NCBI GenBank assembly: GCA_013396995.1
Contig: VWZP01002415.1
Span: 1,210,069-1,274,068, forward strand
Direction: 5' to 3'
Length of the DNA stretch: 64,000 bases
Source of the DNA: Dicaeum eximium
Taxonomy: Eukaryota; Chordata; Aves; Passeriformes; Dicaeidae
Part shown: one piece after another, positions 53,133-64,000 of the stretch
How positions within the stretch are numbered: the stretch's first letter is position 1
Layout of the letters: each line of letters begins with the position of its first letter
Made by a program: the position numbers and the translations under genes
The notes under the pieces: model-generated
Database searches by the model: none
What the model saw: only the letters and a program-made list of their open reading frames with translations
What the model was told of the DNA's origin: nothing

Positions 53133-53232
53133 GGAGGACATTTTTCAAGAATGGAAATGATTCTGCACGACATCACTTTGACATCCTCTAGCAAGAGAGG
53201 AACAACGGTTCTGGGACGGCGTTCAAAAGCAA
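53133..53232 (+). CDS. Weak candidate coding exon
   Basis: An open frame runs through a 100-bp segment that starts after TTACAG (53127-53132) and ends at a consensus-like donor, GTAAGC at 53233. The 33-residue peptide ends in DITLTSSSKRGTTVLGRRSKA and looks soluble and basic. Four CpGs fall within about 60 bp (53168-53219), which is more than the surroundings. Against it, the acceptor lacks a good pyrimidine tract, and the entry phase (0) does not follow directly from the exit phase (1) of the exon at 18687, so intervening exons would be needed. An alternative start after TTTCAAG at 53150 gives phase 2. The opposite strand is also open over most of the segment. I do not recognise the peptide. 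Confidence 0.2.
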
Positions 53233-53740
53233 GTAAGCCACATCTTAAAGAGCCAGGCATTTCAGATGGGAAACTTCTTCCTTTTGTAAAGTGCTGGGCT
53301 TCAGGCTTGTCACCCTCTCCTACAGAGGTGTGAAATAACATAAATAGATTTTCTATTGCAGCATTGCCACAAAGGTTAGTTTTAGTCTTCCATTTAATTC
53401 ACAGTGACTGAAATTCATTCTTTTAGAGACAGGAAGCACAGACTTGCACTGCTTAAAACCTTGATATGAGGGTGATTTGCTCTCAGGCTGCTGATCAAAG
53501 GGAGATGTCCACATGTTGTTAATACATAACGACGGAGTTCTTAATGATGTATATTTTCTATGGCGGATCCAGGATTTCCTTCCATGAATCCAAATCTCAG
53601 AACGCACTCTTTTCTTCAAATTCTGTCTTGCAGTAGTCCCAACAGGATGAATATGTTAATTTAACCTCTAAATATTTTTAGTCTTTAAAATGTCTGACCT
53701 ATATATGACGTGCTTTATTTGTATTTAAGTGAATATGATA
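53233..53740. other. Noncoding DNA, no gene seen
   Basis: Nothing is supported apart from the end of the candidate exon context to the left and the hexanucleotide repeat to the right. Confidence 0.55.

Positions 53741-53780
<40 letters not shown>
53741..53780. repeat. (GTATAT)n microsatellite
   Basis: Forty bases of perfect GTATAT hexamer, about 6.7 copies. The absence of interruptions suggests it is length-variable. Confidence 0.96.
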
Positions 53781-56700
53781 TTTTGTCTGTCTATATATTA
53801 TTTAGGCCTACTGAAAATGTAGATTTATATATGCTACTTTGGTTTGAGATACAGTCTTTGGTTACATTCATGCCAGCTGATTCCATGCTGTTGCAGCAGC
53901 AGAAACCTGGTCTAAAGGTTCAGTCTGCAATTCCCCTTGCCTACCCTTCCTCCTGTTGATTTTGGAAAAATAGCAACACCAAGGTGTGGCCTAGAATTGC
54001 TTTTCACCCAGGGCTGATGATGGTGTCCACAATGGGGAAAAAATAATTTTGAGGTTACTGACGTTGACCTGTTTTGTCATTCATGTCTTTAAATTTCTCT
54101 TGCTAACTTCCCAAGAATAAATTTGTTATATCACATATTTTAATAAGTCACTTAAGGAACTGTAGATGAAGCTGTAACTATAGCTCTAGGCTGTAGTTCA
54201 AAGCAGCTGGTTTGCAAGTCCTGTTTGAGAGACAAAACCAGTAGAAACCATATAGAGGGAAACCTGTCATCTATAATGTATATTAAAAAAAATCAATTCA
54301 ATTAAAATAAGGTAATATCAGATCTGTTTAATCTCAGGAATTCTTGGCTTGCTTAAAAGCTTAAGACACACATACTAAATGTTCTTTTAAAAGGTGTGTC
54401 ATTACTGTATGATTTTCGTTTTCTAACATTAATTGATCCAGACTAACTGCCTTCTGCCAAATTTCTGTTTGAGAGATAGTGCCTTGTTTATTTATTAATT
54501 TATGACAAAACATAAAAAACACCCAGAGGGTTACTGAAAGCAATGATCAATCACATCTAATCCTAGATTATGAAGTTGATTTTATTTCCCTTCCTTCTTC
54601 CTCTCACCTACTTTTGTTTAATTTCATGAATGAGCTGCAGTTTGGGGACTGCCTGGAACATCTCTGTATGAACACACATAAAGTGTTCCCACTTTCAGTG
54701 CATCCTCTGATCTCAGCTACAGAGCCAGACACGTATCAGGCATACCCAGAAAAGCATTTTCAGAAACAACAGGCAGAATGCCACTACCATGTACGCCCTT
54801 TTGCTTTAATACCTCACTTTTAAGAAGAAAAAACCTCATCAGTTCATCTTCAAAGCTAAAAGTCTACTTATCAAATTCCCCCCCAAAATTTTTTAATCTA
54901 TTTTTTAAGACCTTAAGGTAGAGGATTATTTCAAAAATGCTGATAAAGAGGTAGTGAACACTATGACCTAATATGAAGACTTTTGTTGGTTTAAATGGTA
55001 TCTACAAATCACACCCTAGGTCTCCCAGACTACTCATATCAGATGAATGAAAAATGAAGAAATTAAAGGGTTAAAATAAGATGACTGTGACAGATTTTCC
55101 GTCATGCATCCATCTGACAATTTAATGATAATCCAAGTCACTGAACTGAATTCTCACAGCTAAATTTTTGAATATTCTAAGTGATGATACAATTGACTGA
55201 TAATAGAATAAGTCAGACAGAAAAGCAGAAGAAAGCCTTTATATCAGCGTTTAGCTTCACTGGGACAAGGTACTTCATCTTTTTGGATCTATTACTGAAA
55301 AAATGTGAATCATGCTTGTAACTAATACAGAACCCATACCTATATACAGTTCAAATATGCATGAAATTACTTATTTAAACGGATAAAGATAAGAAGAATA
55401 GATGAAAATTATGGAAAAGAGGGAAAAGGTTTTCATGGTTTACAGATAAATAACCAATAGAGCATTTAAGTGCTAAAGGTAGCTGTTTTAGAAAAACTCT
55501 ATCATAAAGTACAAGTTTAGTAATTGAATTTTGAGCATGATAAAAGTCTTAATACATGACTTAGATGATCCAAAGCAGGAATATGTATAGAAGAATTTCT
55601 TATGTCAATGAATCTTGTTTTCTTTCCTGGCAACAACATACTTCTTAATTTAGGCAGATCATTAATCTTTTGTAAAGGGGGCTAGTTTTTTGCCTTGTCC
55701 TATTGAAAGGCTGTTTCAAGATCTTGCTTTGATAATTAGAAATTTTCTTCCAACGTTTTCTGTTGGAAGAAAACATAAAAAAAACCAAAAAACCCTTCAT
55801 GGGCTTGATGTGTGGATTAACCTAGATCATGGCAATGTAAAAATTGCTACTTTTCTTCAGTGAAATAGGAAAAAAGTCTTCAAAATATTTCTCTGATGCA
55901 CAGACTTTCAGATGCAGCAGCACAAAATGAACCCATCAAACAAAATATGATGTGGTCAAACCTGAAAAAGTAAGTAAATTCAGCATTCTGACCTGTGAAA
56001 CTAAATGGAATTTGGGTGAACTTTAGTGGCAAGATGCTGGATGTGACAGTTTGAAGGAATTTTTCCATGACTATCTAATGTAAAAGGAAAATCTAAACAT
56101 CAGTTAATGTTTTGTAGTGATCCATAAAATTTACTTATAAGTACTCAGTAGTGGTTTCATTTGAAATGTTCCACCAAGTCTTACAGCTGCGATATTCACC
56201 TTCAAACAAACAAGTCTGACAGAGAGGGTCCGTGGCACACCTGACACAGATGGCATGGCATAATATATAAATAAACACTCATGGCTGCAGTAGATTTATT
56301 TACATATGGCACCCAAAGTGTGCAGAGGACAGAGCAGGAAGCTCAGTGCCCACCAGCATCCTATGATACACAACTCATACATTTCATCACTGAGCCTCTG
56401 ACTGACTAAGAAAAACGCTAACAGCCTACCAAGTCATGTCCTAGCACGTCTTACTCTTGTCTGTATATGCAATAAATTGTATTTAAAAAATACCTTCTAT
56501 TCAAAAAACAATGATATAACACTTTATAGAGGAAAAGCTATGACACAAGCGAGCATCACTGTGCACTTATCTGTGGCTGTGAGCTGGAGCTTTTGCAGGC
56601 ATATGTGCAGGTTTATTACAGTATAGGTCTTATTTTTAGCTGTAATGCTGAATTTTCTATCAGGGCTCTTTTTAGACAAAGAAATGTTCTCAAAAAAAAC

Positions 56701-58979
56701 CTATTTTTGATGAAATATGTGTATTTTGTACAGAAAAACCCACAATCTTTTTGTGCCAGAATTTCAAATACACAAACGTAGCACTTTGTTCATGTGGTAT
56801 AATTGCAGTAATTTTTTGGACACTCTATTCATGCTTCGGACCTCCATATCTCCACAACTCTGATAATACACCTGATGCAGATGTTATTTACTCATTTCAG
56901 CAACCTATTAAGGAAAAAAAAAATCCTAGTCCATAATTGCAGCAATGTTACTAGGGAGTTTCAGTAGTGGTTGGTAAGCAGAATGAAACACTCAAAACTC
57001 TACCTCAAGGGCAAAAAAGCAGCATTTCTGATTTCAGGATAGTTTGGTATTTAGCTGAAAATTTCCTCTTTCCTTGCATTTTTTTATTTAACTGAGAATA
57101 AAAATGATCCATTTGTGCCGTAGAAAGAATGGAAAAGGAAATTATTTCTTAAATATACTGGTTAAAATTTTACTGCTCATCTAAGTTAAAAAACCTGTTT
57201 TTGTATAGTCTAAGACAAAATTTATTAGCCTAAAAATTGTGCTTTATTTTCTGCAGATCTAGTGATATCCCTGAGTAACAGTAATAAACTATTTCTCAAA
57301 AAGTTTCCAAGAGTATTGTTTGCATGCAAAAGGTTTCCAATGCATTGTTTGCTAGCTCTCCTTTTTCTTGGTTTTTGTTCAGCATTGGTCTTGCATCAAG
57401 GCAAGCAGTGACGATGCAGATTGCCAGTGAAGAACAGAAAATAGCTGCATTGCTGATGCCAGCATCCTCCTTCAAGAAGGACCTTTCAGGGATGAGAGCA
57501 ATGGCTTTAAAATAGAAAGTTCAGGAACTTTAGGGAAAAAATGAGTAAGTTTAAATGTTCTGCACATGCAAGTCAGGGTATGAAATTGATCACCAACAAT
57601 GGAGACTGCATTTGCCTCTCTTAATTATGGTTTTTAAATGCATTCTCTTTCACAACCTTATTTTTTACTAATTTTCAAATTTGCAAGAATTGATAAGTTA
57701 TCAGCGTTTAGCAAACCACCAATGCATTCATGTCTCTCTCAATTATACATAATTTCTTCTTGCTAAATCCCCTGTGTTTTATTTGAGAGTTGCCTTATTT
57801 ATTGTGAGCCAATAATGCATTGAATTGTGTGTGCACTGGCATATTATCTTGTTGAACCATCCAATTAAATATGATAATGTTGAACATACTGACATAGTTA
57901 AACACTCAGGTGAATGAGCAATTCACTGTGAAGTGCAGAAATATTTAAAGTCATCTGTGTGCCTTCAAGCAATCTGTTTTACATAAAAGAACACTCTAGG
58001 AGTTGGAGAATGATATATGTCTGAAAAGAAAAAAAATATTGAAACTTCCAAAACATAGGCCTCATGGCTGACAACTGTGGCTTTTAAGAAGACTGAAAGC
58101 CCAAATAAAGTACAGAAGTGATGCACACTACTTTATTGGGTGAGTAATAGACACAAAGGCAAGGCACATAATTGTGCTCAAAATCATAACATGGAATAGC
58201 AGCATTATTTTGGCCTACGGATATTTTCATTCTGGAGTAAAGTTACATTATATCTATCTGACATGAACCTACATTTCTGGGAATACCCCACTGCAGAGGT
58301 TTTCTGTGAGATTATGTAAAATCAATATGTCCCGAGGTGAAACTTTTGCATCTAAACCAATATAATTGTCCCTTGAAGAATCCACCTGTGAAACTTAATG
58401 AGAAACTAGTGTTACATGCTCAGTACATGGAGTTTCAAAAGCCTATAACTAAATAACATCAAAACCAATTTTCTCCAGAACACTCAAAAGCACTTCTCCT
58501 TCGTGCTGTTTTCCTGCCAAATTTAAACTTTCATCCCCCAGCTGTTTTGGCTGTAGAGTGATTAGAAAAAAGTGTCATGGTAATTGTTTACTGTCATGAG
58601 CATATTTTCTCAATTTTTACATGCTTAAAAAGCCTTAACATTTTTCTCCTTCAAACTTCAGAAAAGAATTGAAGAAATCTACAGGCAAAGTCAAACAAAT
58701 TAAAAAAAAAAATCCTGAAAAAAAGCCCAATGCACATAGGCGAAAAGTTGAAATTTGAAAACTTCAGTCTGAGTTGAAAGGTTCAAGAATTACTAATGTC
58801 ATCAGGTTAGAATACAAGCCATTATTCAATTTGGTACTCAGCCATTACTTCTATTGCTATTGATTATTTTACTACTGGAGGAGTGCTGGATGGAATTCAA
58901 TTGACAGATGGTCACTAGGCATTCCAGGTGGAATGAACCCAGAACCATTGGCTCACTGGCTCCCTTTTTTTTTTTTTTT
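53781..58979. other. Noncoding DNA; one perfect hairpin
   Basis: No supportable gene or repeat element in 5.2 kb. All open frames are below 80 codons. The hairpin at 55743-55773 is listed separately. Confidence 0.6.
55743..55773. repeat. Perfect inverted repeat, 12-bp stem
   Basis: TTTTCTTCCAAC (55743-55754) pairs exactly with GTTGGAAGAAAA (55762-55773) around the 7-base loop GTTTTCT. The stem is too short for a typical microRNA precursor. It could be a small palindrome or a decayed inverted-repeat element. Confidence 0.93.
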
Positions 58980-59000
58980 NNNNNNNNNNNNNNNNNNNNN
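58980..59000. other. Assembly gap (21 Ns) in a poly(T) tract
   Basis: Twenty-one Ns are flanked on both sides by T homopolymer. As with the gap at 25024, the break coincides with an unresolved T run. Confidence 0.98.
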
Positions 59001-61047
59001 TTTTTTAATTGTAAGGTATCCCAAAGAGCTTAGAACAAGCCATTTCACTTTCACTTTCACTTAAAACTGTGGGGAAACAAAGTCACATTTAACTCTCAAA
59101 AAGGATTTACTTAATGGTGCAAGGTCTATGATTATTTTATTACTTCTCTGAGAAGCAAAAGAAATCAGTAGTTTAAAATTTGAAAGAAAACATGATGTTT
59201 ATAACTACATGTTGAAATGCTTTATACAAGTCTCATATTCAAAATGAAACCTCCAGTGAGGTCTGAGGTTATTCAAATAACATCAGCCAAGATGAAAGCA
59301 TTGAATTATTACTTGTCTGTTTGCCATATCTTGTCACTTTTTCTCTAAAGAACTTTATCCTACATCTTACATATAGGGCGAGACATCTTCCTGTTCATCC
59401 AGCATTTCAAGGCAAATGCAAAAAAAAGAGAAATAATTTAATCTTAGTGCACAGTTTCCAAGACTCTAAAAGTAAATGTATTTATTTTCCAAACCTTTTT
59501 GTGTGTGTAATGGAAAACAACTTTTCTGCTACTGCAACTCAGCTAATTTTTTGACCATTTGGACATAAGTCAACATTTCTCTGACACTGAAGACCCTTCT
59601 TCACTCCTTATTCAACAGTCCTTCTTGTACAATCTTTTTTAGTAATGCAAAACCTGGAAGGAGCCTGGGGCTAAGCATCTGCATATGCTTCAGTCTGAAA
59701 GTTGTACTAATCTCCAGGAATATGCTGACATCATTCACTTCAAATATAACCCCTGCATAAGTATGATGGAAAAGGTTTTCACATAAAAACAGGCTGAAAA
59801 GAGAAAATAAGTTTTCAAACAGTCTTGGGAAAAGGATGCTTTCTGGAAGTGCTGACAGGGAAAGAAACCCCAAAACAATAAGTTTACTGACATATTTAAT
59901 AACTAAATGATTTGTACAATAGAGATCATGCCAACAAAGACTCTGCTTGTAAAATTAAAAGCTATTTCTATACATGTTCACTTAACTAAGATTATGCAAA
60001 ATGTAGCATTAAAGTCCTTTGTATTGTGGTTTATAATTTATAATATCATAATGCCCATGAGTCCGCATCACACAGTAAAACACCATCGTGCATTGTGTTG
60101 TGAAGCCAGGGAAAGAAACTGTCTTTTAACAGTGCCTCTGATAAGTGTATGTTCTTGAAGCATGGATAGATATTAACCAATTAAAGCACTCAAACTTTTA
60201 GGAGTGATGTGTTAGGCAATCACCTCACACAGGAACCTAGGAATTACTGTATTCAACCAAACCAAGAGTACACTACTTGTTTGAGCACTAGATGCCCTAA
60301 AAGATATTATAAGGGGAAAAAAAAAAAGCCCTCCAAATTAAAAAAATTAATAGCTATTCATCTTTCCTTTATAATCATATTATTTCCATATTTACTTCAT
60401 CTGACATCGTGCCAATACTTTGACATTAGCACATTCAGTTCTGCGCTGTTATTTTGCCTATTGTTACTTTCGTTCTTTAATTTTTAAAAATTTGTTTACA
60501 TGCATAACATTCACGCTTAATGTCTTTGGCTTCAGTGCCTGCTAGCACTCAGGCTAACCAAATATCCTAAGAAAGGGTTGAACCGGATATGCAGATAAAT
60601 TAACAAGAGCCACAGAGAGAAATTTAATTGATGGGCCTTAATTTCATTAGTTTACTACTGAAGGAAGGGCATAATAAGCTACAGCTAGTGGCACAATGCC
60701 AGGTATCAGTTTGGAGTCCAGTGCCAAGTTGGAAGTTCCTACCTTGGTAGATTTGTGATCAGTCTCTGTGAGCTACCCCTTTTGCTTTCAGATTAAATTT
60801 GCATTCTTGTGCCAACTTCTCATAGAAGAGGGTTGCCATGCATGGATTCTAGATTTTCCTTTTTCCAGGCCACTTCAGACCAGCCAGCAGTAATTGAAAA
60901 GAAATTTTTTCGGATCCCTAAATTGTTTAGCTAGACTTACAGCATGACATAAGAGTGAAAGACTGAGATAGAAATTTTATTGTGATTTTTAAAAAAAAAT
61001 CTTAATCCAAAGATTTACGTAACTACTTAAAAATACATCAGCAATTT
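59001..61047. other. Noncoding DNA, no gene seen
   Basis: No gene is supported. The hexamer TTTCAC is repeated three times near 59043-59060. A homeobox-motif-rich stretch near 60580-60660 (TTTAATTGATGGGCCTTAATT) is compatible with a conserved element but is unproven. Confidence 0.55.
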
Positions 61048-61152
61048 AGACTAGTGTGTGCAGTTTTGGGTCCCAAAGCACAGGAAAGGTGTCAAGGTTC
61101 TCGAGCACTTGGCCCGTGCAAAATGTCTGAGGGAGCTCAATTTGTCCAGTGT
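61048..61152 (+). repeat. CR1 LINE, left part (interrupted copy)
   Basis: This matches the CR1 3' region: 'ctagtgtgtgcagttttgggtcccaaagcacaggaaaggtgtcaaggt', then 'tgagggagctcaatttgtccagt', the block that normally reads 'gagggagctgggtttgttcagtc'. The element is broken off here and resumes at about 61681. Confidence 0.78.
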
Positions 61153-61160
61153 GTGTTGGA

Positions 61161-61680
61161 ATCCAGGACACAGAGAATAGCAGAACACTACTTTTAACCT
61201 TCATCCCTAGAAAAAGTTACCAAAGCTTTGGGATGAGTTAGAGAACACAGGTGTGAATTAGGTAGTAGTAGTAGTAGTAGTAGTTTATCATGGGGTGAAG
61301 AATTTAAGGTTTTAGGATTTTAATATGAGAGTGAATAGGAGACAAGATGGAGGATTTTGCGCATTGTCCCGTCTTCCTTCTTGTCCCTCTTCAGCTCCAT
61401 TTTCTGTAGTACTGGTGGCAGAAAGTTATTGGTTAGAGTAAGCAGTATCACGGAAGTTACGTGTATAGATTAGTNAGACCGAGAGAAATGCATGTTCTTC
61501 ATCCTTGGAAAAGAACTCCGCAGGGGAACCCCCTCCAAAGGGCCCAGGGGGTGGGTTCTCACTCTTGCCGGGATCACCAAAAACCCAGCAAGAGTGGAGA
61601 ACAGGGGACTTCAGCAGCCTGACCAGCAACCCTTGGTGTACCCATGGAGTGGAATAAAGAGTGAGTCAGGTCCTTCACAG
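61161..61680 (+). mobile_element. LTR-like insertion within CR1
   Basis: CR1 sequence stops near 61152 and resumes near 61681. Most of the DNA between has LTR character: a TAG trinucleotide run near its start, an AAGATGGAGGATTTTG-type block, a GC-richer middle, and an AATAAA poly(A) signal at 61653-61658 close to its right end, giving plus orientation. It resembles a passerine ERV LTR type. I could not define exact TG...CA ends or a target duplication, so the borders are approximate and the true LTR may start near 61252. Frames on both strands (about 61426-61840) are accidental. Position 61475 is an N. Confidence 0.55.
61263..61283. repeat. (TAG)n trinucleotide repeat, seven copies
   Basis: Seven perfect TAG units inside the LTR-like insertion. 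Confidence 0.95.
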
Positions 61681-61955
61681 CAGCACACTGGCTGGAAGAT
61701 GAGAGGCAAGGGCCCAAACAAATAAAAGAGGAAATAAGGAAAAGCATTTTCACATGAAGACAGAATTTAATAAAATAGGCTGCGGGGAGAGCAGCCTCCA
61801 GAGCTCCATCCTTGGAGGTTTTCATGACATGGTGAGACACAGCCAGCCTTAAGCAACCTGGCTTGGCAGCAGAGCTGGCCCTGCTGAGAGCTGAAGGTTG
61901 AATTAGAAGTCTCCTGAGGCCTCCTCCAAAATGAATTTCCCTGTGGTGCTATGAC
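61681..61955 (+). repeat. CR1 LINE, right part (3' end)
   Basis: The element resumes with GATGAGAGGCAAGGGCCCAA, then 'aataaggaaaagcattttcac', a 'cctccagagctccatccttggagg' block, 'aagcaacctggcttggc' and 'gttgaattagaagtctcctgaggcctcctccaa', and ends near a decayed tail unit 'ctgtggtgctatgacc'. The order and spacing follow the CR1 3' end. About 130 bp of consensus expected between the two halves is missing, so a deletion accompanied or followed the LTR insertion. Confidence 0.85.
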
Positions 61956-64000
61956 CCTAAATGAGGATGCCTTTGAAGCATGTACCCATGCTAACAATCC
62001 CACTGAAAAGTGGCATAACACGGACATTATTCAATACTTGAGCCTAAAGAGCCAAACAGCATAGGATAGTAATAAAACATACATAATACAGGCTAAAATT
62101 TACTATATTACCTTTATAATTTTATTTTTTTAATAATGACACTTCTTCAGGAAGGAATTGTGGCAAGGATAAGGGCAGGATAGGCAGACACAGCTATGTT
62201 GTATTCTTCAGAGCACTTAACTGTGCATGTAGATACAGCTGCTTTTGTAGAGCTCATTCTGATGTCTTTGACACAATGCTTTGACACATTGGTCAGTGTG
62301 GGTACAACTGAAAAAAAGGAGATTTTTGAAGATATAAATATCTGCTAGTCACCCAGTGTTCTTTGAATTTCAAGAAGCAAAGTACATAAAAATCTGCATT
62401 TTGACCCTCTGAGAAACTGAGATAAAGTTATTTTGACTGTCATGAGAACAATACCACTAGACTTTCAGATAAAAATGTTTCTGTGGTATATCTAAATTAA
62501 GCATATTGCATTACAAGTTAAGCAAATATGATGATAAGGGACTGCATACATTAATTCATAAATAATAATAAAATAATATTTGCTTAAGTTAATTTTTAAT
62601 TTAAAATTAAAGAAAGCATCGGCTTTTCGGTTTTCTTCCAGCAACTTATTTTTGGTGCTGTGGAATGTTGTATGAAATGTGTTTTCAAGAATGGTTATTT
62701 GGACTTGATCCTCCTTGATCCTCCTTCAGAAAGGCCTTCAGAAAGGTTTTCCTGGCTGATGATGATTAGCACAGGTTATAGTTTGCTACCTGAAGAGGAA
62801 TAATTATTGCACCTTTTCAGACTGTATTTCAGTCTATTGTGAGCAACTAGTGTGTATCAAAAAAACCAAGGTGGATGTAACATAGAAGAACACAGAATTA
62901 ACTCCAACAGGTATGCAAATAAACTTTGGTAGGAAACAGTTTTCAGCTTCTTTTGTCTTGTTTTTCACTTCCCTTTTTTCTTTACTCCATGCTGCAGTTG
63001 GCTCATGGATAGCTAGATGCAAAATGAGACTGACATGTTGGACACATGGATATCAAGGATGTGGTTTCCTTAGCAACAGTAACCACATAAAAGGTCTCAG
63101 AACTTACTCATGGGACATTTCAGTTTTTCATATAAAATGAATACTGGTGGTGAATATGATTGGTTCAATAGTACAGTGAAAGTATCACAGAACTCTAAAG
63201 TAATAAAGTATTAGACTCTTCTATTCTCTGAAACCAGATACTACAAAAGAATATTGTCTTTATACCATGGACAAGAGAATCTTAAGAACATGATGGGCAT
63301 TAAATCCAGCAAAATTCTGACACTTTGAAAATTTTGTAATTATTTAGCAAAAGTTTTAGTGAAAATTACAAATATATGGTACATGTCAGCAAGAAGTGAA
63401 ACAGTATCAAAATCTAATTGCAATCAGACTGACTCAGATTAAAGCATAGCACAAAAGGTACATATATATAAAAATTTTGGTCTGGAATTATTTCAGTATT
63501 TTGCAGGATTCAGCTTTACTCATCTATAAATACAGAAAAAAGAAATTGCTAAAGACAAAGCTGTTGGTAGAACAGTCATGTAGTAAAGTACAGGAGGACA
63601 GTTCTGGATTGAAATCTGGTGCTGTGAGGAAAAATGGAAAAAAAGGTATTTTAAACGCACCATGTAAGACCGAATAAATTTGCAAAGTTCATTGAGAAAT
63701 TTCAGGGCCACACTGAGGAAAGGCAAAAGGATTTATGATAAGTATTTTTTTTTCTGGTCTACCACCATGTTCTTCATTAGCCTGGATTGTCCCATTTCCC
63801 ACATTGTGCCTAATGAGCGTCTCAAGAAAATACTGTGACTTCCAGGGGGTCTGAGGAGGGAAGTTAAAAAGAGCAGAATTCTTTCTATGTGTTCTTTGAC
63901 CTTTGATTTTGTTTTTGTGGCAGCAGAACAGACTGAAAAGGAACATGACTAAAATGTTGCCCTTGTTCTGAAGAGAAATTTGAATTAGCTTCACTTTGCA
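61956..64000. other. Noncoding DNA with a compound tandem duplication
   Basis: No gene is supported. Open frames reach 101 codons (minus, 63689-63994), with no recognisable domain. The tandem duplications at 62705-62746 are listed separately. Confidence 0.6.
62705..62746. repeat. Two abutting tandem duplications
   Basis: The unit TTGATCCTCC is present twice in perfect tandem (62705-62714 and 62715-62724). It is overlapped by two bases by a second perfect tandem pair of CCTTCAGAAAGG (62723-62734 and 62735-62746). Confidence 0.93.

Noticed and set aside
55743..55773. MicroRNA precursor
   Set aside because: A 12-bp stem is too short for a typical precursor and no longer pairing extends from it.

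Overview
The window looks like an AT-rich stretch of a bird genome, probably a passerine. The evidence is three fragments with the typical 3' end of the avian CR1 LINE, a solo LTR closely resembling the widespread avian ERVL LTR (LTR-like TATA box, ATTAAA signal, conserved end), a second solo LTR of a type I associate with passerines, and worn copies of old amniote repeats. There are no bacterial features, no operons, no tRNA or rRNA and no CRISPR array. Almost all open reading frames are short chance frames in intronic or intergenic DNA.

Layout. Positions 1-4100 are unremarkable noncoding DNA. At 4111-5699 two solo LTRs lie head to head (minus, then plus), each with a 5-bp target duplication, exact for the first and one base off for the second. 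A CR1 tail lies at 8895-9038. A 153-bp pure pyrimidine TTTC microsatellite (17986-18138) sits about 550 bp upstream of the only convincing coding exon in the window (18687-18931, plus strand), which has good splice signals and a local burst of CpG-rich codons. I do not recognise its gene. A second, weak exon candidate on the same strand is at 53133-53232. If both are real, most of the window is intron of one plus-strand gene.

At 21880-22255 a 320-bp insert with an A-rich tail on the minus strand is bounded by a perfect 28-bp direct repeat. This is the architecture of a target-primed retroposed copy, which is rare in birds, and it is the most unusual structure here. A second CR1 tail is at 21575-21652. 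Old amniote repeat fossils are recognisable at about 27.6, 28.3, 41.0 and 43.5 kb. A third CR1 copy (61048-61955) is split by an LTR-like insertion. Several short tandem repeats, two perfect hairpins, a paired octamer motif and a few stretches that could be conserved noncoding elements complete the picture.

No complete gene, operon or undescribed multi-gene system is visible. Repeat names come from pattern recognition of family consensus features, not from a database search.
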